Shown: positions 7,928 through 13,608 of the stretch, piece by piece
Numbering within the stretch: position 1 is the stretch's first letter
How the letters are laid out: each line of letters starts with the position of its first letter
Source: Clostridia bacterium
Lineage (GTDB): Bacteria > Bacillota_E > RBS10-35 > JAJYVN01
Length of the DNA stretch: 13,608 nt
Assembly (NCBI GenBank): GCA_027335515.1
Contig: DAHWHT010000361.1
Coordinates: 1 to 13,608, forward strand
Direction of reading: 5' to 3'
Translations under genes and position numbers: made by a program
Notes under the pieces: model-generated
What the model was told of the DNA's origin: nothing
Databases searched by the model: none
The model's input: the letters and a program-made list of their open reading frames with translations, nothing else

Positions 7928-8625
7928 CCCGGCAGCCGAAAGACGTAGCCCATTCCACGCCGTGCCAGGATGTAGGTTGGATCCTTGGGATCGTCCTCGA
8001 TCTTGCTGCGCAGTCGCCACACCGCCACATCCACGGTACGCGCGCTGTCTCCCACGAATTCGTACCCCCAGACATCGGCGAGTAGCTGCTCGCGAGAGAA
8101 CAGTTGCCCTGGATGACGCATGAAATGGGACAGCAGATCGAACTCGCGCACCGACAGGGAAAGAGGCGTTCCACCCTTGCTCACGCTGCGCACGGCGGGG
8201 TCGAGCTGCAGATCTCCAGCCTGAATCCTCTGGCCGTCAGCGATGGGACTGCGACGGAGCAGGGCCCGGACACGCGCCAGAAGTTCGCGCACACTGAAGG
8301 GCTTGACCAGGTAGTCGTCGGCTCCGAGCTCAAACCCGCGAAGCTTGTCGTCCTCGGTGTCCTTGGCGGTCAGCATCAGGATCGGTACACTTGATCGATC
8401 GCGAATGGCAGAACACACCGCAAAGCCGTCCATCTGCGGAAGCATGATGTCCAAGATGATCAGGCACGGGTTGCATTGAGTCAGAAGTTCTACGGCCGTA
8501 TGACCCGTCTCCGCGATGCGCACACCGAACCCGGACCGCTCAAGGTTCAGCCGCAACCCTTCCGCCAACGGCCGCTCGTCGTCCACGATGAGCACCGGGC
8601 CCGGTCCGGGCGCCTCTTGGTCCAT
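7924..8625 (-). CDS. walR: Response regulator WalR (OmpR/PhoB family)
   Basis: DNA-binding response regulator partner of WalK. The 233 residues comprise a receiver domain with the acidic pair Asp15-Asp16, phospho-acceptor Asp59 in ILDIMLPQMDG, Thr86 and Lys108 in YLVKPF, followed by a winged-helix DNA-binding domain (about 135-231) with SVREFDLLSHFMRHPGQLFS, LLADVWGYEF and the recognition-helix region RTVDVAVWRLRSKIE, ending in RRGMGYVF. Winged-helix and receiver features are those of WalR/PhoB, and the following walK-yycH-yycI genes fix the assignment as WalR. The ATG at 8625 is preceded by GAGAGGG with an 8-nt spacer. It opens the operon after a 476-nt gene-free region, so the main promoter probably lies there. 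Confidence 0.96.
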   Translation of the reverse strand: MDQEAPGPGPVLIVDDERPLAEGLRLNLERSGFGVRIAETGHTAVELLTQCNPCLIILDIMLPQMDGFAVCSAIRDRSSVPILMLTAKDTEDDKLRGFELGADDYLVKPFSVRELLARVRALLRRSPIADGQRIQAGDLQLDPAVRSVSKGGTPLSLSVREFDLLSHFMRHPGQLFSREQLLADVWGYEFVGDSARTVDVAVWRLRSKIEDDPKDPTYILARRGMGYVFRLPG

Positions 8626-9101
8626 ACCGCCGTCCCTCTCCTCACGGCATTTTCCTCCCGCCCCGCATCCTCAGCCCCAGCGGCGCTCACCGCTTTCAGG
8701 GCCCTGCACAGGACAAGCGAGCGTGTGACACCGCGCGGCATACAGGCCCAGGTCGACATCCGGCCGGCGCACCGTGAACCCCACTCACATCGCACGACAC
8801 CCGCCCGGTGCCAGCTCCGGCCTTCCCGTGGACGAAAGGCAACGAGGCGCCGCGACTCAACCAGCCACGTCGGCGATCGGGTCGGACATCCGGCGCCTGT
8901 GGGCGAACGCACACGTAACCGCCCCTTCGACCGCCGCTAAACCCACGCACGTCCGCCAAGTTCGTGGCCGGTCCCTTCGTCAAGTCCCCGCGCCGCATCT
9001 GAAGACCCCATCCTCCAAGATGCGAAGCGTTCCTGGCACGCCGCGGAACGATCGTTGGAATATTCTCGCCCCCAGTCAGGCATCCTGCCCCACACAAAGG
9101 G
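8626..9101. other. Gene-free region upstream of walR
   Basis: This 476-nt stretch separates the metallopeptidase gene from walR. No reading frame in it has recognisable protein character. On the minus strand a TTGACG occurs near 8980 but has no convincing -10 partner at 16-18 nt. A 10-bp palindrome, AACGATCGTT, lies at about 9047-9057. The walR operon promoter is expected here but cannot be placed. The 3' end nearest walR carries GAGGAGAGGG. Confidence 0.5.
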
Positions 9102-10031
9102 TCAGGGCGCCGGTCCGGCCAGACCAGACGACGAAGGACCGGAACCCGCAACCCACAACACCCCGGCGCGAAGACGGTCGAGCAGGGCTGCACCGCCCAC
9201 CGACCGAATCGCGACGGATATTCCGACGCCGGCAGCCAACTGCTGCAACACGTGCACACACGCGCCGGCCCCCACGCGGCAAATCGGGGCCGTGGCCGCC
9301 AGTGCCTGCCGATAGGCCAGCGCCTGGTTTGGAAGGGCTCCAAAACCGTCGCTGAGTTGCCCCCATGTGTACGTCGTGCGCGTGAAGCCGTCGCCGGGCT
9401 GCGTCCAGACGTAGCCGGTGAGGCGCCAGTCTTCGTATTGCGCCAACCCTTCGTCAAACCAGCGCGGCACCTCTCCGCCGCTTACGATGGCGTCCGCTTG
9501 ATGGGTGAGTTCGTGGACCACCGGCCCGCGTTTCCAGTACAGAGCCGCCCCGCCGGTTCTTGGCAGGAAGTCGCGTGGATCAAGCAGCCAGACCACCCCG
9601 GCCTGGTAATATCCAAGCGGCACCGCCGTCGGCGCCACGTGTAGTTGCCGTGCGAGGATCTGACGGGTCACGAGCATCACGGGCCATACGGGGTGCCGCT
9701 CCAACCCGAAATCCTCGACCACGCGCGGCTCAGCGCGTTGCAGCGCCGCGGCCACCGACGAAACATCGCGGCGCCGCACGCCGGGCGCCACGTACAAGCG
9801 GACCCCCGGAAGGGAAACGCTCGGCCACTGCCGCGCCGACCACGCCGTGAGGGACCGGTTGCCAGAGCGTTGCGTCGCCGAGGCCACGCGGTCCAGGGTC
9901 GCTTGCACGGCTTGCGTGCCGGATGCGCCGACCCATACGGCCATTCCCACCGATGCCGTCGCCACCAGGACGGCGATCCGGCGCATCCACGCAGGGCGAC
10001 CCGACCGATACGCAACCGCTATAGTCCGCAT
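9102..10031 (-). CDS. Membrane-anchored zinc metallopeptidase, peptidase-MA-like (HExxH)
   Basis: Putative extracytoplasmic gluzincin-type protease. Counting from the ATG at 10031 (309 residues), an N-terminal hydrophobic helix lies at about 16-36. The zinc motif HELTH (His173, Glu174, His177) is followed 17 residues on by WFDEGLAQYEDW with Glu194, the expected third ligand. This spacing and the WFDEGLA.Y motif are those of the peptidase MA family. The substrate is unknown. It precedes walR in the same direction, 476 nt away, so a link to cell-wall control is possible but unproven. The start is uncertain: a TTG at 10061, the ATG at 10031 and an ATG at 9986 are all in frame and none has a clear Shine-Dalgarno site. 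Confidence 0.78.
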   Translation of the reverse strand: MRTIAVAYRSGRPAWMRRIAVLVATASVGMAVWVGASGTQAVQATLDRVASATQRSGNRSLTAWSARQWPSVSLPGVRLYVAPGVRRRDVSSVAAALQRAEPRVVEDFGLERHPVWPVMLVTRQILARQLHVAPTAVPLGYYQAGVVWLLDPRDFLPRTGGAALYWKRGPVVHELTHQADAIVSGGEVPRWFDEGLAQYEDWRLTGYVWTQPGDGFTRTTYTWGQLSDGFGALPNQALAYRQALAATAPICRVGAGACVHVLQQLAAGVGISVAIRSVGGAALLDRLRAGVLWVAGSGPSSSGLAGPAP

Positions 10032-10514
10032 GCTGCGCGTAGCATACAGCGGACCGCCCAACCCGTCGGTGAGCGATTACCGGTAGCGTTGCCAATCGAC
10101 CTGGGCATCCCCACGCCCTATGGTGAGGTGAAGCAACCGACCAAACCCGCCACCGTTTTCCCGGGCGCGCCGCGATGGCGCGCTGCACGCTGCGGGCATC
10201 CAACGGGCACCACGCCGAACGAGAGGGCGCCGGGTAGGGCGCCGGCGATTCCCCGGGAAATACCGGCGGGCGCCGACGCTGCCCCCGCGAGGACCGCAGG
10301 CCAACCGAGGGCCGCAGCCCGGCCGGCGTCCCGATCCCCCCTCGGTTGCGCTTCCCTGACGCCGGCGGGCAGAATCGGTCGGAGGTACCCCGCGGCACAA
10401 GCCCTCTTCCCAGCAAGCCCGTGGGCTTGTACCGCGGCGTCGCGAAGGGATCTGCTCTTACGGCCCGGGGCCGCATGCTCCGGAATGCGGATCCTCCAAT
10501 TAAATGGGAAACAA
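10032..10514. other. Region without a supported gene, composition break near 10513
   Basis: About 480 nt between the metallopeptidase gene and the frameshifted secreted-protein remnant. Several minus-strand frames are open through chance GC bias, but none shows a recognisable domain. The codon pattern of the neighbouring remnant stops near 10515, where a short AT-rich stretch (about 10493-10515) begins. The inverted repeat at 10390-10437 is its only clear structure. It may be a relic of a mobile element, but no transposase can be identified. Confidence 0.4.
10390..10437. repeat. Near-perfect 15-bp inverted repeat with inner hairpin
   Basis: CCGCGGCACAAGCCC (10390-10404) and GGGCTTGTACCGCGG (10423-10437) are reverse complements at 14 of 15 positions, separated by 18 nt. 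A second, smaller palindrome, CAAGCCCGTGGGCTTG, overlaps the right arm (about 10415-10430), so two alternative hairpins can form. Overlapping AAGCCC/GGGCTT hairpins resemble the subterminal structures of IS200/IS605-type elements. That resemblance is an inference from memory, and no transposase is present. Confidence 0.6.
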
Positions 10515-11534
10515 TGGGGGGCGGCACGGCGACACTGGCGGTCGAGCCGTCCGCATAGTGCAGCGTCAGACGCACCATCTCCTTGGGGTTGAAGGAGGCA
10601 TCGGCCAACAGGGCCGCCTGGCTGAAGCTTCCCGAATGCGCCTGGTGGATCGTGACGGAACTCGACAGGCTCCCGCCGACCTGCAATTGTCCTCCTGGTG
10701 CGCGGCAACCGGCGGCAGCTGAAACTGCGCCCCACAGACGTGCCTTGCCGGGAGCCAGCGCATCGTTCGCCTGCACGCCGCCCCTCCAGCCGCTGGGCAG
10801 CCGCGCGCGGAGAGCGCCGTTCCGTTCACCGGTGGTAGTGTTGTGCCGGCGTATTCCGAGGTTGTGCGTCTCCCCCGGGGCGAAGTCGATCTTGGCTGTC
10901 GCTGACGCGATTGTTTGTCCGCGTTCAGCGAGGTGGCATGGCCACCGTCAGCAGCGCGTGACGGGGGGCAACGTCTGGCCCTGGCCAACGAGCCTCTGCG
11001 GGCGCCGGACGCCCGGACAGCCGGCAGGTGTCCTGCCACCAGACCAGGCTATGGCACCCGCCTCTCGTCGGCCAGGGCTGCGCAAGCCAGCCGTCGCCCC
11101 CCTTCGTGGTCGTGACGCCGGGCAACGCCACCCGGCGAACCACGCCACGCATTCCCGTCTGCGACACTTTGGCGGGCGGCGTCATCACGATCCCCTGCGG
11201 ATGCAGGGATCGCCGGCCGGTGTTGCAGCTGATCCGCGCGTTCAGGACCTGTGGGGCGACAAGAGGCGGCTGCGGCGCGTAGACCCGCTGGACCACCGTC
11301 TGTGACTGACCTGATTGCACCGCGTACACCGCGTTGCCGGAAACTTGCCAGCCGGACGGCAGTCCCTGTAAGACGACCGCTCGGAAGCCCGAGCTCCCAG
11401 CGGACGTCAGCCTGAAGGCGCTGGGAAGGGAAGCGACCGCGGCGCCCCTCGCCTCGGGACGTAGGATCCAAGGATATGAGCAGGACCGCTTCCGCGTGCG
11501 TGGAGGGGGACCACAGAGTGCGGTCCCCCTCCAC
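10515..11534 (-). pseudogene. Frameshifted remnant of a secreted protein with NEW3-like domains
   Basis: Coding character is strong but broken across frames. One minus frame (about 11466 to 10925) reads SAFRLTSAGSSGF, then LQGLPSGWQVSGN and LVWWQDTCRLSG, ends in LLTVAMPPR and stops at 10925. A second frame, one base off, carries on from about 10942 with GQTIASATAKIDFAPGETHN, then ALRARLPSGWRGGVQ and LTLHYADGSTASVAVPP. Skipping one C near 10936 would join them. The PGETHNL...LPSGW pattern, present at least in part twice, resembles the NEW3/alpha-galactosidase-associated beta-sandwich of secreted enzymes and surface proteins. No in-frame start is seen for the first frame; a GTG at 11534 would need another shift near 11460. 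It could instead be an intact gene with assembly errors. Confidence 0.5.
11500..11534 (-). terminator. Strong 13-bp hairpin, candidate terminator
   Basis: GTGGAGGGGGACC (11500-11512) and GGTCCCCCTCCAC (11522-11534) are perfect reverse complements with a 9-nt loop. It begins 20 nt past the stop of the minus-strand 94-codon ORF, the place for a terminator of that gene. No T-tract follows on either strand, so it may be Rho-assisted or have another role. Confidence 0.5.
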
Positions 11535-11553
11535 CTGGAACGGCCGAGGCGGG

Positions 11554-11838
11554 TTACTTCGAACCGATTTGGATCTGCGTCACCAAACCCTGGGCGTTTC
11601 GTGTCACGGTGACCGCTTCACCCGGACCCAGGTCCGAGAGGGTGGCCGGCTTGCCGTCCTTGATGACCGTGACGTTCGGTGCGAGCGGACCCCACTCGAC
11701 GCAACCCCCAGATTGGCCGGACCATCCGCGAATCCCTATTTTTGGCGACGTGGCGATGGGTTCCAGATGACGAACGGCAGACAGGCCGACCCCCAGCACC
11801 TGCACCTGGGCACCGGATCCAATGCTTGCGCCGCGCAC
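11554..11838 (-). CDS. Small protein, C-terminal part of a DUF5666-like secreted protein
   Basis: A 94-codon frame from GTG at 11838. The second half, from NVTVIKDGKPATLSDLGPGE through VTVTRNAQGLVTQIQI, has the pattern T-x-x-DGK-x-A-x-L-x-DL-x-x-G-x-x-VTV typical of DUF5666-like beta-barrel units in firmicute surface proteins. It has strong third-position GC bias, so it is very likely coding or recently so. The first half is less convincing. There is no signal peptide, the Shine-Dalgarno match is poor (GAGG only 3 nt from the GTG) and stops lie just upstream in frame, so the N-terminus of a larger protein may have been lost. It diverges from the lytic enzyme gene, with only 66 nt between the two starts, and a hairpin follows it. 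Confidence 0.45.
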   Translation of the reverse strand: MRGASIGSGAQVQVLGVGLSAVRHLEPIATSPKIGIRGWSGQSGGCVEWGPLAPNVTVIKDGKPATLSDLGPGEAVTVTRNAQGLVTQIQIGSK

Positions 11839-11887
11839 GGTCCTCGGTCGGACTCATCCCTACCGGACACCAGGCCACAATTCAGTT

Positions 11888-11894
11888 AAGGAGG
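11888..11894 (+). promoter_or_regulatory. Ribosome binding site of the lytic enzyme gene
   Basis: AAGGAGG, 10 nt before the ATG at 11905. The match is full and the spacer slightly long. It fixes the start of the secreted lysozyme-like gene. No convincing promoter or WalR box (TGTWAH-N5-TGTWAH) was found upstream. Confidence 0.7.
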
Positions 11895-11904
11895 ACTGAA
11901 AGCT

Positions 11905-13062
11905 ATGAGGTCACATTTGCGAACCATCCAAAAAGTGGGGCAAGCGGCCCGAACGATTCTTCTCGCCCTCACCTCCGCGATCGCATTGGTGATGGGCACT
12001 CCAGCACTAGCCCTCGCCGCCACCGCAGCCCCAGCCGTTGGCGCGGCCGGGCACGCGCCGACCGTGCACATTTGGGCTTCCGGTGTCAATGTCCGGCGAG
12101 GCGGCAACGCCTGCAACAACAATCCGTCTACGGTGAAGTGTCCCGATATCGTCACCCATGTGGGTGTCGGGTCCTATCCCGCCGTCTGCCAGCAAAGCGG
12201 GGAGACCATCCACTACGGCGGCTACGCGTCCACCTGGTGGACGTGGATCCGTACCAGGGGAACCGCCGGTTTCGTCAGCAACGTATTCTTAACCGGGCCG
12301 GCACACATGCCGAACGTGCCTAACTGTACTAAGTCCACGCCGGTGCACGTCTGGGCACCCGGCGTGAACGTCCGCAGCGGCGGGGCTGCCTGCGACAGGA
12401 GCCCGTCCATCACGGGGTGCTCGGACATCGTCACCCACGTCAACCCGGGATCGTATCCAGCAAGCTGTCAGCAGCCGGGTGAGAATATCACCTACGACGG
12501 GTATTCCTCAAACTGGTGGACGCGGATCACGGCCCACGGGACGACCGGGTTTGTCAGCAATGTGTTCCTCTCCGGTCCGGCCCGGATGCCCAACGTGCCC
12601 ACCTGCTCAGTGCCGACCCCTCCTCCGCCGAGCGCAAACTGCGGAACTACCAATAACTGCACGCCGGGAACGTTCGCCACAGCCGTGCTGCGGTATTCAG
12701 GCATCCGCGGTCGCCTGACCTCCGCCAACTCCTACGCGTTCATGACGTGGGAACGTGCGGAAGGCGGCAACTGGAACAATTCCGCTTCGTGCAACCCAGT
12801 CAACACGACGCTCCACGAACCGGGGAGCACCCCCATCTTCGGCAATCCCGACGGTGTCCAGGCCTACCACAGCGGTTACGGACACGCGTGCTGGTACTGG
12901 GGCATCAAGGCAACGGGAGACACGCTTCTCAACGGCTACTACGGCGGCATCCTGCACGTGCTCCGGTACCCCGCGTCCTCACTGTACCGCCAGTGTGTCG
13001 ACCTCGCGCACGCGGTCGGTTCCTCCCCCTGGGGGACCGGGGACTTTGCCGCAGACTGCTGA
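11905..13062 (+). CDS. Secreted lysozyme-like cell-wall hydrolase with two SH3-like repeats
   Basis: Likely exported peptidoglycan hydrolase of 385 residues. A signal peptide covers about residues 1-39: a basic start, a hydrophobic stretch TILLALTSAIALVM and a cleavage site near ALALAAT. Two SH3-like repeats follow (53-141 and 146-234). Each begins VHIWASGVNVR or VHVWAPGVNVR, contains CQQ-x-GE-x-I-x-Y and GFVSNVFL, and has four matching cysteines (70/163, 79/172, 95/188, 141/234). After a PTPPPPS linker, residues 246-385 carry TWERAEGGNWNN (Glu286 the probable catalytic acid), NPVNTT, GVQAYHS, GIKATGDTLLNGYYGGIL and SPWGTGDF, the pattern of lysozyme-like domains in phage lysins. Six further cysteines suggest disulfides in an oxidising or harsh exterior. 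The phage-like domain suggests acquisition by transfer. It could be a WalR target, but no WalR box is visible. Confidence 0.85.
   Translation: MRSHLRTIQKVGQAARTILLALTSAIALVMGTPALALAATAAPAVGAAGHAPTVHIWASGVNVRRGGNACNNNPSTVKCPDIVTHVGVGSYPAVCQQSGETIHYGGYASTWWTWIRTRGTAGFVSNVFLTGPAHMPNVPNCTKSTPVHVWAPGVNVRSGGAACDRSPSITGCSDIVTHVNPGSYPASCQQPGENITYDGYSSNWWTRITAHGTTGFVSNVFLSGPARMPNVPTCSVPTPPPPSANCGTTNNCTPGTFATAVLRYSGIRGRLTSANSYAFMTWERAEGGNWNNSASCNPVNTTLHEPGSTPIFGNPDGVQAYHSGYGHACWYWGIKATGDTLLNGYYGGILHVLRYPASSLYRQCVDLAHAVGSSPWGTGDFAADC
12061..12606 (+). repeat. Tandem 279-nt repeat encoding two SH3-like domains
   Basis: Two copies (12061-12327 and 12340-12606) with a 93-codon period. The protein repeats align without gaps, all four cysteines included, while the DNA differs mainly at synonymous-looking positions. 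This points to an old but constrained duplication. Confidence 0.85.
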
Positions 13063-13073
13063 CCGATCAGGGG

Positions 13074-13115
13074 CCGGGGCGGCTCATGCCGATAGAGGCC
13101 CATGGGCCGCCCCGG
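13074..13115 (+). terminator. GC-rich hairpin after the lytic enzyme gene
   Basis: CCGGGGCGGC (13074-13083) and GCCGCCCCGG (13106-13115) pair perfectly. The 22-nt loop can extend the stem by further CAT/ATG and GCC/GGC pairs around a 2-nt bulge. The hairpin starts 12 nt after the stop codon. No T-run follows, only a T/G-rich stretch, so termination is likely but not certain. It could also serve the convergent NUDIX gene. Confidence 0.55.
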
Positions 13116-13318
13116 GGTGTCGTCTGTGTGTGGCTGGGGCTCCGAAGGGTCAGGTCTCGGAGAAAGGCTTGCCCATGCCCTGGGGGACGCCCCGGAAGCA
13201 CGCACGGCTCGCCGCCAGAGCGGCCATCGCAGCTTTGGCCAGAGCCCCGAGCGCGAACGTTTGGCGGCGTTGCGTCCCGCGGCCGGACCGGGCCCACAGG
13301 CCAGCGGGAGCATGCGGC

Positions 13319-13608
13319 TCATCCCGGTGCGGTCCGCTCGGCGGCGAAGCGTCGCACGTAGGTGTCGCTCGGCGGGCTCAGGTCACCGGGCAGCGCGGCC
13401 ATGGGGAAGAACTGCGTCTCGGAGACTTCACGCCCGTCGCCGTGCGGCTCCGCGTCGCCGATCGCCGCCCAGAACACTGCCGCCACGTTGTGCACCTCGT
13501 CCCCGTTCGGATACCGGTGGAAGTAGCCTGGACCGGAAAAGATGCCGTAGAAAACGAGCCGATCTACGGTCAGCCCCGTTTCTTCCAGCAGTTCTCGGCG
13601 GGCCGTGT
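13319..13608 (-). CDS. NUDIX hydrolase, 5' end beyond window
   Basis: NUDIX enzymes cleave nucleoside diphosphates linked to other groups. The minus frame is open from the window edge to TGA at 13319 and gives 95 residues. It begins inside the NUDIX box: ARRELLEETGL keeps the metal-binding RE-x-x-EE-x-G core. It continues LVFYGIFSGPGYFHRYPNG and VAAVFWAAIGD, the beta-strands usual after the box, and SETQFFPMAALP near the C-terminus. The glycine and first part of the box lie outside the window. Substrate cannot be told. The gene converges on the lytic enzyme gene with a 256-nt gap that holds only the hairpin at 13074-13115. Confidence 0.85.
   Translation of the reverse strand, partial: TARRELLEETGLTVDRLVFYGIFSGPGYFHRYPNGDEVHNVAAVFWAAIGDAEPHGDGREVSETQFFPMAALPGDLSPPSDTYVRRFAAERTAPG

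Noticed and set aside
6641..7948. 435-codon plus-strand open frame opposite walK
   Set aside because: Antisense shadow of walK, with Gln/Arg/His-rich composition and no motif.
7928..8020. N-terminal extension of walK to 8020
   Set aside because: It lies inside walR, adds 31 non-homologous residues and ignores the ATGA junction at 7924-7927.
8970..9000. TTGACG on the minus strand as the walR promoter -35
   Set aside because: No hexamer resembling TATAAT occurs 16-18 nt downstream, so it is not reported as a promoter.
8696..9457. 253-codon minus-strand open frame across the walR upstream gap
   Set aside because: It overlaps the 3' third of the metallopeptidase gene in another frame, is Arg/Gly-rich and shows no domain. 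It is a shadow of GC bias.
10118..10735. 205-codon minus-strand open frame covering the inverted repeat region
   Set aside because: Its third-position GC bias is weaker than in neighbouring genes, it overlaps the remnant in another frame and it has no recognisable domain.
11839..11904. WalR-binding box upstream of the lytic enzyme gene
   Set aside because: No TGTWAH-N5-TGTWAH pattern is present in the 66-nt intergenic gap or just before it.
13140..13162. 6-bp inverted repeat CTCCGA/TCGGAG downstream of the NUDIX gene
   Set aside because: A short stem with an 11-nt loop and no T-tract. It is weaker than the nearby hairpin at 13074-13115.

Overview
This GC-rich window comes from a bacterium. 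It carries a complete walR-walK-yycH-yycI block, a two-component system with accessory genes found only in Firmicutes. High GC, WalRK with YycH/YycI, and a pyruvoyl-dependent arginine decarboxylase together suggest a deep-branching high-GC firmicute (for example near Thermaerobacter, Symbiobacterium or Sulfobacillus). The exact lineage cannot be fixed from the sequence alone.

From about position 10031 down to 1, every recognised gene lies on the minus strand, so transcription runs from high to low coordinates. The order is: a membrane-anchored HExxH metallopeptidase (9102-10031), a 476-nt gene-free stretch, walR, walK, yycH, yycI, murA, then pyruvoyl-dependent arginine decarboxylase, speE (spermidine synthase) and speB (agmatinase, cut by the window edge). 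walR/walK and walK/yycH overlap by ATGA, and speE/speB overlap as TGATG. A sigma-A-like promoter sits between murA and the decarboxylase gene, so the polyamine genes may form their own unit downstream of the cell-wall operon. WalRK-YycHI would sense and adjust cell-wall metabolism, and MurA makes the first committed peptidoglycan precursor. The polyamine genes encode arginine -> agmatine -> putrescine -> spermidine; the S-adenosylmethionine decarboxylase needed for the last step is not in the window.

The stretch from about 10032 to 11838 is messy. It contains a frameshifted, apparently decaying minus-strand gene for a secreted protein with NEW3-like beta-sandwich segments (about 10515-11534). 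It also holds a near-perfect 15-bp inverted repeat (10390-10437), a strong 13-bp hairpin (11500-11534), and a 94-codon ORF that looks like the C-terminal part of a larger secreted protein.

On the plus strand, 11905-13062 encodes a secreted cell-wall lytic enzyme: signal peptide, two near-identical SH3-like repeats with four conserved cysteines each, a proline linker and a phage-lysin-type lysozyme domain. A GC-rich hairpin follows it. The window ends with the 3' part of a minus-strand NUDIX hydrolase gene (13319-13608).
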